Shown: one piece after another, positions 44,311 through 55,297 of the stretch
How the letters are laid out: the number at the start of each line of letters is the position of its first letter
Numbering within the stretch: position 1 is the stretch's first letter
Assembly: GCA_951812925.1 (NCBI GenBank)
Contig: OX638368.1
Coordinates: 155,172,492-155,236,491 of the forward strand
Reading direction: 5' to 3'
Source of the DNA: Calliopum simillimum
Lineage: Eukaryota > Arthropoda > Insecta > Diptera > Lauxaniidae
Length of the DNA stretch: 64,000 bases
Position numbers and translations under genes: made by a program
Notes under the pieces: generated by a model
Databases searched by the model: none
Told to the model about the DNA's origin: nothing
The model's input: only the letters and a program-made list of their open reading frames with translations

Positions 44311-44885
44311 TACGATAGGGTGGGCCAAATTTGCAGAGCAGATTTGAAATAACACTGACAAAGAAAGACTATAATAATTATGAATGACCAAATTAGAGCT
44401 CCTTAATTAAAAAATTGGAGCTCCTGTTGAGAGAACATTGTCAAAATGATAACTTTTTATATTTTCCAATACGCAAAGCACACTTCATACCAAAAATATG
44501 TGGAAAAACTTAATGATTTCAAGACTGTTTTCCAATGAAATTCAAAAAGTGCCATGCTAACTCAAAATGGGGATAGTTGAGATTCAATGCGACGCAAATT
44601 TGAAGCTGAAATTTTCTGAATCTGACGAGATTAATAGATTTTCATCTTGGGTCAGTATTGAAAGCAATATCGGTGAAATCAACTTCCTCCGATATCCTTA
44701 GTATCCAGGAAGAAAACATTAGAAACCCACATACGTTAGTAGATATATTTTATTAGTTTTATTATTACAAATCGTTAATTTTTGCGGCCCACCCAAATAA
44801 AATTTTTATATTGATTGGCCCAGTTGCAAATTGAGTTTGACATGCCTGATATAGATCAATGGCCAAACAACTTTTGTCGTTTAAT
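44311..44885. repeat. Dispersed repeat with AGGGTGGGCCAAATTT end, copy B of the 4.93 kb repeat
   Basis: It starts CGATAGGGTGGGCCAAATTT. The same end, inverted, is seen at 32539-32555 (AATTTGGCCCACCCTA) and near 55718 (AAATCGGCCCATCCTTA). From 44580 it aligns with 4930-5345, including GGCCCAGTTGCAAATTGAGTTTGAC. Perhaps the end of a non-autonomous element or a retroelement UTR. Confidence 0.55.
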
Positions 44886-46313
44886 GGTGTTTGTCTCGTA
44901 TCATTTTGTAAATTTATTAAAAACACAATTAGGCTATAACCTAATTGAGTGCTTTGAGACCCTAAATATAAGATTTTTAGAAAAGTGGAGCTAACATAAT
45001 TGGGCTGTGAATGGCTCATATCTATCTAAATTTGCTGTGTTTAGTACATTATTTTTTGCGCAAAGCTTGCAGCGATAAATATATGCCTTTTAATATTTAA
45101 ATCTATCGTACCATTATTAGCACTAAAAAAATGTTGCAGTCTCAGCTCTTAGTTAGTGAAGCAAATTCAGATAATTTGGTTGAGCCATTTTCGGGTAAAT
45201 ATAGTTCTTTCTTTTAATCGATGTCAAAAATTTAATCTTCCCCTGCTATTCCGATAACTGCACGCATATTTTTTTTCCAAATTACCAACTAAACTTCATA
45301 ATTAATTCAATTGATTCAATAAAATTGTAGTAAAAAAAGTGTAAAAACTTTTTGATTACACACTCCTACTCGTCATACCCGTCTAATAAAAATAAATTCT
45401 TGCAAATCGTTTCCTTGGACCATTTCTTTTGCTTGTTCCCTTTGGGTGCATACTAAAAAAATCAAAGGCACTGTCCGTATCAAAATAACAACGCTGCTTG
45501 CAACATAAAATTTTATGTTTATTTTACGATTTTTGTCGCAAAAAGTGAAAATAACAATTTTCCCTTGAATGTTGACAGTTTTGATGTTTTTGTTGTTATT
45601 TCTGTCATCGATATATAGCAGGCAGTTGCAACAATCGGAAAGGTGAAAGAAGTAAAGGCAAGGCAAGACAAGCACCCTAAAGGCCATTTCTACAGCTATT
45701 TGCCAAGTTAACAACAACATTGGACAGACACATTGTTATTGCTGATGCTGTTGCTGTTAGCCGGCTGCTACAGAATGCCCACAGGTTTCAAAACATACAC
45801 TCATACAAACAGAAATACACAAACACAAGTACAATTTTACCAATTGCTGGTACACTTGACGAGGGACCAACGACCAGATATGTAACAAAAAAAAAGATGT
45901 TGAAAAAAAAAATCAATTGGGAATTAATTTAACTGTTTGATTATGTCCCGATATTTACGACCTTGCCAAGTAACACCCCAGGGAGTTGACAACGATAAGG
46001 CAGTGGTGTCATCGACAGTGAACAGTAAACTGCTAAACTGGATTTTGTGACTTTTGCGCTGTTGCTGTTGTGTATTAGCAGCATCAGTGTCAGTTGGCCA
46101 GAAGGTGTTTTGTTGGTAAGTGAGCCGTCAAGTTTAGGTTATTTGTTGCATTTTCCTTCAAAATAAGTTCAAGGGCATAGTAAGATCGTCAATAAGAGCG
46201 AAAACTGTGGAATATATGTATTTTTATACCAAAAATAGCCTACAGCTTTATTTTATATTGAAAATGAAGTTGTTTCATTTGTTTCAGAAAATATTTATAT
46301 TATATTTATAAGA
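44886..46313. other. No gene recognised in 1.4 kb
   Basis: A 115-codon minus-strand frame (45373-45720) with a hydrophobic C-rich start lies here but shows no domain I can name. GTTGCTGTTG-like and ACAACA-like runs resemble single-copy fly intron sequence. Confidence 0.35.
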
Positions 46314-46812
46314 ACTAATAAGGATGTTACTTTTGGCCTGTCCAAAAATTATATACACTCAACCGCATTAAGAAGTTTACTTATATGGAAGGTGGCACGG
46401 CTTTTTTTCAGTTTTTTTTAATTTGATTGCATTTTTTCAAACAACCCTTTTTAGTATGGCATATTGAAAATTTTACTTGTATGGGAGGTACAACGACCTT
46501 TTATCCAAATCTTCCAAGTTTTTATTTAGTTTTTATTTTATTTTTATTTTATTTTTACATAGATTTCTGGTATTTATGTGTATTTTGGTTGCATTCTCGA
46601 AAATAATTCCATTGAAATTTTGTTTTCAATTTTGTTGTTTCCAATGAGCGAAAGGCGTTTTCATAAACCGATTTTGCTCATTTTAATCCCCGAATTAACT
46701 TTCATGACCATGCACGATCAAGAATACATATACTTTTTCATACTTGCTATACCTCCTTCTCTGCGTTACAAATGATAAACAAAGTGAATATACAGTGGCT
46801 GTAGGGTATAAT
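46314..46812. mobile_element. mini-me/DINE-like copy, internally deleted
   Basis: The left end ACTAATAAGGATGTTACTTTTGGCC corresponds to the family terminus, followed by two diverged units (GGAAGGTGGCACGGC, GGGAGGTACAACGACC). At the right, ATACATATACTTTTTCATAC and CCTTCTCTGCGTTACAAAT are the complement of the 5' part of the 25.35 kb copy. The end is CTGTAGGGTATAATGAG. The (GTCY)n core is deleted. Confidence 0.7.
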
Positions 46813-46869
46813 GAGCAAACAAAATAAATTTCATTGCAACTAGTAGTGAAAACCATCATGCCATCTAAT

Positions 46870-48085
46870 GCCCCAGACAGCCGACAGCTTAAATCTAGAT
46901 TATAGACTTAATAAAGCGAATCTTTTTATTGCATGATTTTAGGCATTTTTTCGTATTTCATAGACATTGACTAAAAGGGTATTTCCATATAAATGTGGAC
47001 AAGGTATTGAAAAATTTTTGGTTTCATTTCAACCTTCAACTATATCCAAAGTAATGTTTAATTGATGAAACATTAGCATTTAGTGTCAAAATTCAGATTG
47101 GACATTGCAATTCGTTATTATCGCGTTTTTTAGTTAATGTCTGCACATCACAAGAAGTAAAAACGGGCATAAAAATAAAACGGTACTTCTGCGAGGAAAG
47201 TTATGAATCTGGTGGTGACAGTAATAGTTGCGATGATAATATACCATCTGTATTTAAACCATAAATAATTTCAATCGCGATATAATAGACTTAGTTAAAC
47301 AATTATTAAATTTTGATCTAGTTTTGGTTCCTGTGCATAAGACCCAGAAGTAGTTCTTTATTATTCTTGTATTTTGACCCAATTTTAATTTTTATACCTA
47401 TGAACTTGAAAAGGCCCTCTGTATTGGTCTAAAAATCGGTAGTAACGCGGGTTAGCAATTTTTTTGTTACGCGAGTTACCACATAATTTTAGCATTATTT
47501 TAAAAAATACCTCTTTATATTGTTGTTTCTAATAAAGAAATATTTATTGATATCCTTCTGGCCTTATTTCTGTCTAATTTAAAGAAATTTACCCACAAAT
47601 TTCGCAGAAACTTGCGAAAGAAATTTACGCTCTAAACATGTCCAAAAATGGTAACGCGAGTTACCAGCACTATTCACTATTTTACTGGTTAAATATTAAG
47701 TTACCACTGAAAATTTCAACTAAAATGCAACAAGAACAAAGTATTTTGTTTATAAAGAATCCAATTTTATTAGTTAATCCAAAGAATGAGCCTCAAAAGC
47801 TTCATTAAACCCTTAAAAAGTGTTCTAATTGTAACGCGAGTTGCCATGGAATTACCCAAAAGAAAATTTCCCAATTCATAGGCCAAAAAATTCTGAAACA
47901 TCAAAAAGATTAATAGTGAGTTAAGCATCAGAAAACCTAATTAGGATGTTTTGGACCCTGAATTCGGAAACTTTTTTTTAGTCAGGGTCTATGAAATGTG
48001 TATTTAAAAAATGCCTAAGATCATGCAATAAAAAAATTCACATTATTGCGTCCATAACCTAGATTTAAGCTGTCGTCTGTGTGCG
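46870..48085. mobile_element. Long-TIR element with 181-bp internal repeats
   Basis: Terminal arms of about 100 bp, 46872-46970 and 47978-48083, are reverse complements. Shared blocks are CGACAGCTTAAATCTAG, TTTTTATTGCATGAT.TTAGGC and TTTCATAGAC. The internal motif GTAACGCGAGTTAC recurs at about 47469, 47651 and 47832 (spacing 182 and 181), with a diverged one at 47450. The element is about 1.2 kb and has no coding frame. It resembles other long-TIR non-autonomous DNA elements, but I know of no named family. Confidence 0.75.
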
Positions 48086-48739
48086 GCATAACATGTAACG
48101 AATGAACACAGTACAGTACGAGACAAGAAAAATAAAATGTTCGTGTGTGGAAAAAAGTACATTATACGAAGTAGATATCAGAACCGTTTACAAGGTTCAA
48201 GTTAACGTCGACAGATGATGTACATATTTGGAACTTATAAATTCTAATGCTTAAAATGAAAATATGGTTATTTATAGAATAAATTTTATGGTAATATGAT
48301 TTTACTTGTTTTGAACTAAAAATAATTAAATATTTTAATATTTTTGTTCTCACAAGGTTGGATAAGATAAGATTAGCGCGAGAAATGGTAGTTGCTACCA
48401 TTACACAGGCCACAATAAGGCCCATAATATAACCAGGTTTTGACTTTATTGTCAACCTGCATAAGGCCTTTAAAAATTTTTATATGGTTTTCGTAATCTT
48501 TTGGGAGATATTTTCGAGAGGGTATATTTACTTTGCCATTTCATCTGGACAGCAGGTATGTACTCGTCGTTAAAATTATTTTATAACGATTAACAGTTCA
48601 TGAGTTACAGTTATCTGAAATCAATATTTATATTAGTATGTAGAATTGCATGCGGCAAATACCTTAAAATTGGATGTCTCCAAAACTATGGTTAGGTTAG
48701 GTTAAATCCGGGAGATGAACATGTTGTCATCATTAACTT
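48086..48739. other. No gene; short GGTTA run
   Basis: AT-rich. GGTTAGGTTAGGTTAA at 48691-48706 lies just before LINE-tail sequence. Confidence 0.4.
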
Positions 48740-48840
48740 AGGCCTCGTATACCCGATACTAAGAGCTTTAGCAGAAAAAGTCTAAGAGAACCACTTGGAT
48801 GTACATAAGGACTGCGATCGATAAAATTGTCCCGACACAT
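48740..48840 (+). pseudogene. LINE C-terminal fragment, plus-strand copy
   Basis: TGGATGTACATAAGGACTGC followed by GATCGATAAAATTGTCC reads WMYIRTAIDKIV on the + strand. The same sequence occurs in inverse orientation at 50058-50100 (WKYIRTAIDRIV) within a longer LINE fragment. Only the last few dozen codons are present. The two fragments bracket the DD37E transposase remnant. Confidence 0.6.
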
Positions 48841-48984
48841 TTTATCCAATTACTTGTTTTCAAATTACTCAATTTAAAAAATTTTTTCGCAGTAGGCTTT
48901 GAATTGAATGTACGAAAACTACGGTTTTCAAATTTTGTCCCTAGTCAATCATATTTACTTAAAAATGCAAATGAGCTATAAGCT

Positions 48985-49958
48985 CGAAAGTCTATAATAA
49001 AATTTTTTGAAGACCACCCGCGGTGGACTACCAATAGAATTGCTCGGAATAGCAAAGTTAATGTGAAATTAGTATCAAGAGTTCTGAAAAAATTTAAGGA
49101 AGGCTTGGATGTTTTTCGAAAGCTAGGTTCCGCGAAAGAAAAAGACATCCGTGACCAAAACAAAAAGAAGATTTCGTCACAATTTTAAAGAAAACCCCAA
49201 CACTTCATGCAGAAAACTGGCACAGAAGGTAAATTGTTCCTAGTTTTTAGTTCGCAAGGCCAAAAAGGAGGTTGGTTTGAAGACGTTTAAGGTACAAAAA
49301 GTTTCTGACAGAAATGCTATGAAGAACACGAAAGCAAAACAGCACGCCATAAAGTTAAAAAATAATTTTTTTTTCAAAAATTCGAATGCTGCATCACGGA
49401 CGACGAAACGTATGTTTTAGCCGATTTTACGCTGCATCCAGGCCAAAAATTTTACACTGTAGACTCGCGGGGGAATGTGGACGAAAAGCCTAAGTCAAAA
49501 AAGCGGTCAAAATTTCCTCGTAAGTTCTTGGTTTGGCAAGCAAACTGCAGTTGTGGCAAAAGGAGCAATTCTTTTGTAACCACTGGAACAGTAAACTCCG
49601 AATTTTATATTAAGGAATGCTTGAAAAAAGGACTTTAGCCTTCTCTACGAAAGCATGAAGTTTTCACTTTCTTTTGGCCAGACCTAGCATCTTGTCGTTA
49701 TAGTAAAATGGCCTTGGAGGGGTACTCAAGAAATAATGTGATTTTGGTGCCTCGTGAAGCAAATCCTTTAAACTGTCCAGAACTCTGGTCAATTGAAAGA
49801 TTCTGGGCTTTGGTAAAAAGGAGATAAAGGCAACAAAAAAGGTTGCCAAGGATGCTAAAAATTTTCGAGAAAAGTTGTATTGAGCAGCTAGAAAGTTAAC
49901 AAATGATATCATAAAATCCTTAATGAAAGGAGTGCCAGAAAAGCTACAAAAAAATTAG
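48985..49958 (+). pseudogene. Tc1/mariner-type DD37E transposase, decayed
   Basis: Read across frames on the + strand. An N-terminal helix-turn-helix part (FFEDHPRWTTNRIARNS, VSRVLKKFKEGL) is followed by CITDDETYVLADFTLHPGQ with the first catalytic Asp, VDEKPKSKKRSKFPRKFLVWQ, and SFVTTGTVNSEFYIKECL. FWPDLASCRYS carries the second Asp. ELWSIERFWALVKRR holds the Glu, exactly 37 residues after that Asp. The D37E spacing and these motifs identify the ITmD37E branch of the IS630-Tc1-mariner superfamily. Stops (for example at 49636-49638 and 49825-49827) and frameshifts make it inactive. TIRs were not found. Confidence 0.85.
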
Positions 49959-50039
49959 TATACACAAATACTATTAAAATTCTGGAAACGTTATAAAAAT
50001 GGTAACTTTTTAAATCGGACTACTAGTTCCAGAGATGTT

Positions 50040-50430
50040 TTGAATTTTGTATCGGACAATTCTATCGATCGCAGTCCTTATATACTTCCATATGGGTTTA
50101 AGACACACCTCAGATAGTGAGTCAAGCGATTCCAAATTGAAATGACCAAAATTCCTTCTACGTCTAAGCGCAAGCGCTGGACATTCACAAAAGAAATAAA
50201 AGACTGTTTCTTCCATATCAGGGTCTTTACAGCTTCTACAAAGGTCGCCAATGTTTGAGAATCCTAAATGCGATGCATGGATTCCCATGGCACAATGTCC
50301 AGTAATAGCACCTATTAACATCCGTACATTATGTTTCTCCATTGCTATTAAAAATTCAGTACGATTTATGCCATATGATGGCCAAATAGATCTAATATCT
50401 AATATGATGAATAATCCAAAACTATGAGTC
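50040..50430 (-). pseudogene. LINE ORF2 C-terminal fragment (RNase H tail and zinc knuckle)
   Basis: On the minus strand the frame reads SIWPSYGINRTEFLIAMEKH, then NVRMLIGAITGHCAMGIHAS (the TGH block ending a LINE RNase H region). CRSCKDPDMEETVFYFFCEC and PALALRRRR, a CCHC-like knuckle, follow, then WKYIRTAIDRIV near the end. This is typical of I/R1/LOA/jockey-type LINEs with a C-terminal RNase H. The upstream RT and endonuclease are absent, so it is a short remnant. The open frame (50480-50010) extends beyond the recognisable part on both sides. Confidence 0.8.
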
Positions 50431-50480
50431 GTACGAAAACAACTTATAAAACTATTCGATTGGAAATTTTCAGAGAACAA

Positions 50481-51350
50481 AATTTTGGAACGAAATTTTT
50501 GTAAAAAAAAATTTTCTCGACCACCCGATATCTTACGTTTGGACTAGAACAAAATTTCATAGCCACTATTGCAAGAACAACCACAAAAAAAATCAACCCT
50601 TGATACTTTGCTTTGGCTTTATGTCTTTGAAGTAAAATAGTAGAGGTAAAATTATTCGTTAGGTAACAATTTTAGTGTAGAGTTGCAAAGTTTTGAGACT
50701 TAATTAAGTACTTAGTCTCACAATAATTACTAAGACCATTTGTATGTGCACTTCTTTGAAATCATAATGCATGCCATCACTCTGTTTATCATAAACTAAG
50801 TTAGTTAAACACAAACTCTAATTCAACAATCACTTTGATTTTGTCAATTTCATTATGTTAACAATTTTAACTTGTTGGATGAAATTTCCTGCATCCATGC
50901 AGTTCAGAATGTAGCTGCTGCAGCAGTTATTGGTTGCAGTACCTTCATGTTTATGTGATACCTGCCACATTCATTTCTTGCAACAAAATGTTACAAGTTC
51001 TAATAAACTTGGAAATTTTGTTATTTCGCTATGCAGATTCCTATGCCATTACACACTTCTCACAACAATGTTAGATATGTACACGTACACATACTTACAT
51101 ATACATATGGACATGCAGTTGCTTGTTTCCATAATCACCTGAGCCTGAAATCTGATAAAATACAATTAATTTATAAGGAGAATGTATTAGGCCTTAGGTT
51201 TTAAATTTCACAAAAGAGTATATTCCACATTGAAAGAAAATAAAAAACAATTTAGCCGCATTGAAAAATCATTCAGTTTATTCGATTGAGGTTTCCAATT
51301 TTATTAAATTTTTTAACAATGGACAAAATTTTTAACAGCAAAAAAATTAT
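50481..51350. other. No gene; faint repeat copy at the left
   Basis: Sequence at 50515-50600 (CCACCCGATATCTTA, AACAACCACAAAAAAAATCA) is a distant relative of the repeats at 2.12 and 41.81 kb. The remainder has CTGCTGCAGCAG at about 50913 and no coding motifs. Confidence 0.4.
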
Positions 51351-51356
51351 TGGTAA

Positions 51357-51425
51357 GGGGCCGTTCACATATTACGTAACGCGCCAGGGCGAAGGGGACG
51401 GACGATTCGTTACGAAGTGTTACAC
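51357..51425. repeat. GGGCCGTTCACATATTACGTAACGC transposon-end-like sequence
   Basis: The GGGGCCGTTCA.A.ATTACGTAACGC string is one I know as a widespread DNA-transposon/MITE terminus in arthropods. The opposite end is not found in the window, so this looks like a solitary or truncated end. TTACGTAA is itself palindromic. Confidence 0.4.
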
Positions 51426-51600
51426 GACGTTACGTATCGTTGATTTTATAACTTTATTTTCCCGAAAAACGTTTTATTTAAAACACGACAAGACAGGTGA
51501 GTTATTAAGGTTGACTAAAAAGAAAGTTCAGAAAAGTGAAATAGCAAAGTTTGAAGTACAACAACTCTGTAAGTACTGGTCCGATCTGTCAACTTTTTAG

Positions 51601-51987
51601 GGGTATTCACGTGTTGATGCGCAGTGCCCTTGCGTCGTTGCGAAAGTTTGACATTTATCCAACAACAAACACATTGCCGAAATTTCCGATCTACTTCTGG
51701 AATTTCGCACTGCTTCGACTCAAAGTGAAATTGCGATGAGCGTGATTGCGTATTAGTGACAGCTCTTCGGAACAATGTTACCGTATTTTCTACAAAAAAG
51801 TTTAGTTTCATATAAAAATAAAAAAATTTTTCATGTTTTTTCAATAAGTTGGCAACATTGTCAAACGTTTTGACATTAATTAATTTCGCAGGACGGAAAT
51901 ACTATTTACTAACATTAAACGTTCATGCATTAGTGCATAAAAGACATTATCGAAATTTCGTAAATGCGCATCAACGCGTGAATACCC
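51601..51987. mobile_element. 387-bp MITE with 23-bp TIRs
   Basis: TIRs GGGTATTCACGTGTTGATGCGCA (51601-51623) and its complement TGCGCATCAACGCGTGAATACCC (51965-51987) differ at one base. AT-rich flanks (CTTTTTAG on the left, ATTTTATT on the right) may represent a decayed 8-bp duplication, which would suggest hAT. No coding. Confidence 0.8.
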
Positions 51988-52086
51988 ATTTTATTGCTAA
52001 ATACAGCTGACATCTCTGAAATTCATAAAAAAATTTACCCATTGACATTTCTTCATTATTCAACTAACTGTTTTAACGCCACTGAA

Positions 52087-52318
52087 ATGAGTGCCGAATC
52101 GGAAAAAATTCATTACATTTTACTTTATTTCGTCGAAAAGCACTATGCTCACAAAAAAATGTGCGCACATTATGGAGAAGGTACTTTACCGGAAAGGAAA
52201 GTTTGAAAATGGTTTAACCGATTCCGCTTTGGAAATTTAAGGTATTATGTTTAAGGTTTTGCCTGAAAAATGGCAAAAGGTGGCCATAAACAGTGGAAAA
52301 TATTTGACTCAATAAAGT
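52087..52318 (+). pseudogene. mariner transposase with the catalytic core deleted
   Basis: The + strand begins MSAESEKIHYILLYFVEKHY and AHKKMCAHYGEGTLPERKV, then a stop, then KWFNRFRFGN. This is the first half of a mariner HTH DNA-binding domain (ICxxYGExxLxxRxxxxWFxRFRxGN pattern). About 45 bp later it jumps to LPEKWQKVAINSGKYF, the last residues of mariner transposases. The GDEKW and HDNARPH blocks that should lie between are gone, so some 800 bp has been deleted. It belongs to a different mariner lineage from the copies at 16.2 and 63.7 kb. Confidence 0.75.
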
Positions 52319-52334
52319 TATTTTGATAATAGCT

Positions 52335-53945
52335 GTTGTACCCGGCGTTGCACGGGTTTTAATAAAAAGCCAGATTGTACTAAAAGCTAATAACGAAAAC
52401 TTTTTTATATTTTTTAAAACAATGTGCCACAAATAGATGCTCCGATATATTTATTTTATCGGTAAAATTCCAAAAGTATTGCAAAATATTAAAATATATA
52501 CATTGAAGAAATCGGTAAGAGTCCAAGTTTATGGAAAAACGTCCAAAATATCGGTAAATGTCCAAAAGTATCGAAATACACCGAAGAAATCGGTAAAAGC
52601 CCAAATGTATCAAAACATCATAAATATCGGCAAAAGTCTAAAAGTATAGAAGAACATCTATTGAATAGGTAAAAGTCCAAATATAACGAAAAACATCCAA
52701 AATATCGGTTAAAGTCCAAAAGTTTCGAAAAATATTGAAAAACATCTAAAATATCGGTAAAGGTCCAAAAATGTCGAAAAACATCCTAAAATCGGTAAAA
52801 GTCCAAAAGTATTGGAAAACATAATAATAATAATACTTGATTATTCTTTTTATGAATAAGTGGCATGTTAAAGACTAAGTTCATCTATGCGAACGATTCA
52901 AATCAATAAATACTATATATAAAAAATCAGTAAAAGTCCAAATAAAGCGAAAAAGATCCAATATATCGAAAAAGGTCCAAAAGTTCCGAAAAACATTGAA
53001 ACACATCCAAAAAATCGGATAAAGTCCAAGTTTATCAAAAAACATCCTATATATCGGTAACAGTTCAAATACATATGTATATCGAAAAACATGCAATACA
53101 TATATCGAAAGAAGTTGAAAAGTTTTGAAAAATAGTGAAATAAAAAAAAAATTTTTCGAAAAACATCCAAAATATCGGTTAAAGTCCAAAAATGTCGAAA
53201 AACATCCTATATATCGGTAAATGTCCGAAAGTTTTGAAAAATATTGAAACCCATCGAAGAAATCGGCAAAAGTCTAAGTTTATCGAAAAACATCCAAAAT
53301 ATCGGTAAAATTACAAAAAAGAAATCGAAAAACATCCCATATATCGGTAAAAGCCCAAAAGTTTTGAAAAATATTGAAACACATTGAAGAAATCGGTAAA
53401 AGTCTAAAAACAAAACATCCAATATATCGAAACAAAATCAAAAGTTTCGAAAAATAGTGAAATATGTACATCGAAGAAATCGGTCAAAATCCAAGTGTTT
53501 CGAAAAACATCCAAAATATCGAAGAAAGTCAAAAAGAATTGAAAAATATTGAAGAACATGTAAAAAATCGTTAAATGTCCAAAAATATTGAGTTGGCATC
53601 ACTGACGAAATCACTCTCATTTTTGCTCTCATCAACAACACAACATCAAGAAATAGACGGAAAAGACAACAACAACACATAACTCATGGCGCAGCAAGCT
53701 ATAGCGACTGAAATGTAAACGATCAATTTTGTGCAAGCATTGAATTTTTTTTTTTCAACAACTTCATACTAAAAAAAAAAGGTTTATCTTATAAAAACCA
53801 AAAAAATAAGTATGCAATCCTGTTCCTTACCACACGTAGAACGTTTTAAAGAAAAAATTATTAAAATCGGTTCGGTATATTTTGCACCAAATCGTTACAT
53901 AGGGTTTTCATATAAGCAATTTTATATAAATAAATAGTATAGATA
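52335..53945. repeat. Dispersed element with CCCGGCGTTGCACGGGT end and about 38-bp minisatellite
   Basis: The left end GTTGTACCCGGCGTTGCACG followed by GGTTTTAATAA is a recurrent arthropod repeat end. The segment 52440-53590 is a degenerate minisatellite (about 37-50 bp per unit) built of ATCGGTAAAAGTCCAAAAGT and CGAAAAACATCCAAAATAT. The right end TTATATAAATAAATAGTATAGATAAG follows a TAAAATCGGTTCGGTATATTTTGC block. A stretch without minisatellite at 52825-52915 interrupts it. Minus-strand frames across it (FWMFFD/FRYFGC-type) are repeat artefacts. Confidence 0.75.
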
Positions 53946-54808
53946 AGAAAAAAAAATTGGTTAAACTTAGCTGACTTTTCTAACCTTTCTTTTAGTAATT
54001 TATAATTATTGTTAAATTTTGGATTTTAATTCTTTCGAATCCCGCTATCGCTTAGAGCTATTTATATATTTTGTCTGTCAAAATTGAATTCAGCAAATAA
54101 ATAAATAAAATTTAGCGAGTTACTTTACTATGAAGGAAATAGCAATTTTGTTAATAAAGTAACATTTGTAGTTAAAACTCGTAACATATTTCAAAATTAA
54201 AAAACAATAACTCAAGATAAAAATATTATAAATCATAAAAATTAAACTTTTATCAATATGCATGCTATGTAACACATATCTACATGAATAAACACTTGTA
54301 CTGATTTTATACAGACCTAGACAGATTTGACAGGCAAAGCAGCATCTAAACCATACTTTATTATATCTAAATCCAAGACTAATAGCAATTGCTTTCAAAA
54401 TCTATTGGCTTACACACATACATAGTACCTATCTGTGTGCATACAGTTAGAAAGTTGCCACACAGCACCGCAAATACCATAAAAACAACAACAAAAATAA
54501 AAACAGCTAACCATAAAGGATAACACAGACATTTGAGTATAGGCAAATACAAATATTTTCATAGTCAATTTGTAAAGTAATATTTGCAAGGATTATTATT
54601 GTTCAAGAGGATTTTTCTGCTTATAGGATTAAAGTATCATAAGTCAGTGTGACACATACATATACATAGTGCACAAACACATTTATGTTTATAGTTACAA
54701 AATATAAGGACGAAATCAAAAATAAAATGTGATTTATATATTCTAAAGATGAAAGAATTTTAGATTTCGAACGATTTCAGCAGCGAATATTTAAGCATGG
54801 AGCACAGT
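53946..54808. other. No gene recognised; possible LINE 3' end
   Basis: TTGAATTCAGCAAATAAATAAATAAAATTT at about 54085-54114 looks like the short-repeat 3' tail of a non-LTR element, but no coding part precedes it. The rest is AT-rich. Confidence 0.35.
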
Positions 54809-55297
54809 GTTCAAGTAAGATATCTTAATGGGACGACGTAACGTACCCTTTTTTTTTGTTGAAATTTATAGTCCTAAATCTCCTGAGTAATATGATGTGC
54901 TTTTAATAATCGATACCTTGGCACTTGTTTTTTTATTGGGATAAATGGGTTAATAGATGGTTTTCAAATAGCGAAAAACCGTGTTTTTAAACTTATGAGT
55001 TAGGATATCTCAAAAACCAAACGAGACACAAAAATTTGGTGACCGAAATCGGAATCAGCATTGACAATTACGTTGAAAATGGCTACATTAGTTTTTATTT
55101 GATTTAATTATTTTTTTACTTTCCTTAGAAGATCTATAAAAACTATCTTTTAACCCATTTTGCCCAATAAAAAAAGAAGTGCCAAGGTCACGATTTTAAA
55201 AAGCATATTATTTTACTCAGGAGACTTAGGACTATTGATATCAGTCAAACAAAAAAAACGGTACTTCATCCCACTACGATAAATATCTTATTTGAAC
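54809..55297. repeat. Inverted repeat with about 175-bp arms
   Basis: Arms at 54809-54985 and 55126-55297 are reverse complements at about 80%. Shared blocks are GTTCAA.TAAGATAT, AGTCCTAA(A/G)TCTCCTGAGTAA, CCTTGGCACTT and TTTTTTTATTGGG. The 140-bp loop carries TTAGGATATCTCAAAAACCAAACGAG, the motif dispersed through the window. Confidence 0.85.

Noticed and set aside
48691..48706. GGTTAGGTTAGGTTAA as interstitial insect telomere repeat
   Set aside because: Only two to three units, flies lack TTAGG telomeres, and it sits next to LINE-tail sequence.
52380..53680. Series of minus-strand frames rich in Phe, Asp, Trp and Tyr
   Set aside because: Products of the degenerate minisatellite read on the opposite strand.
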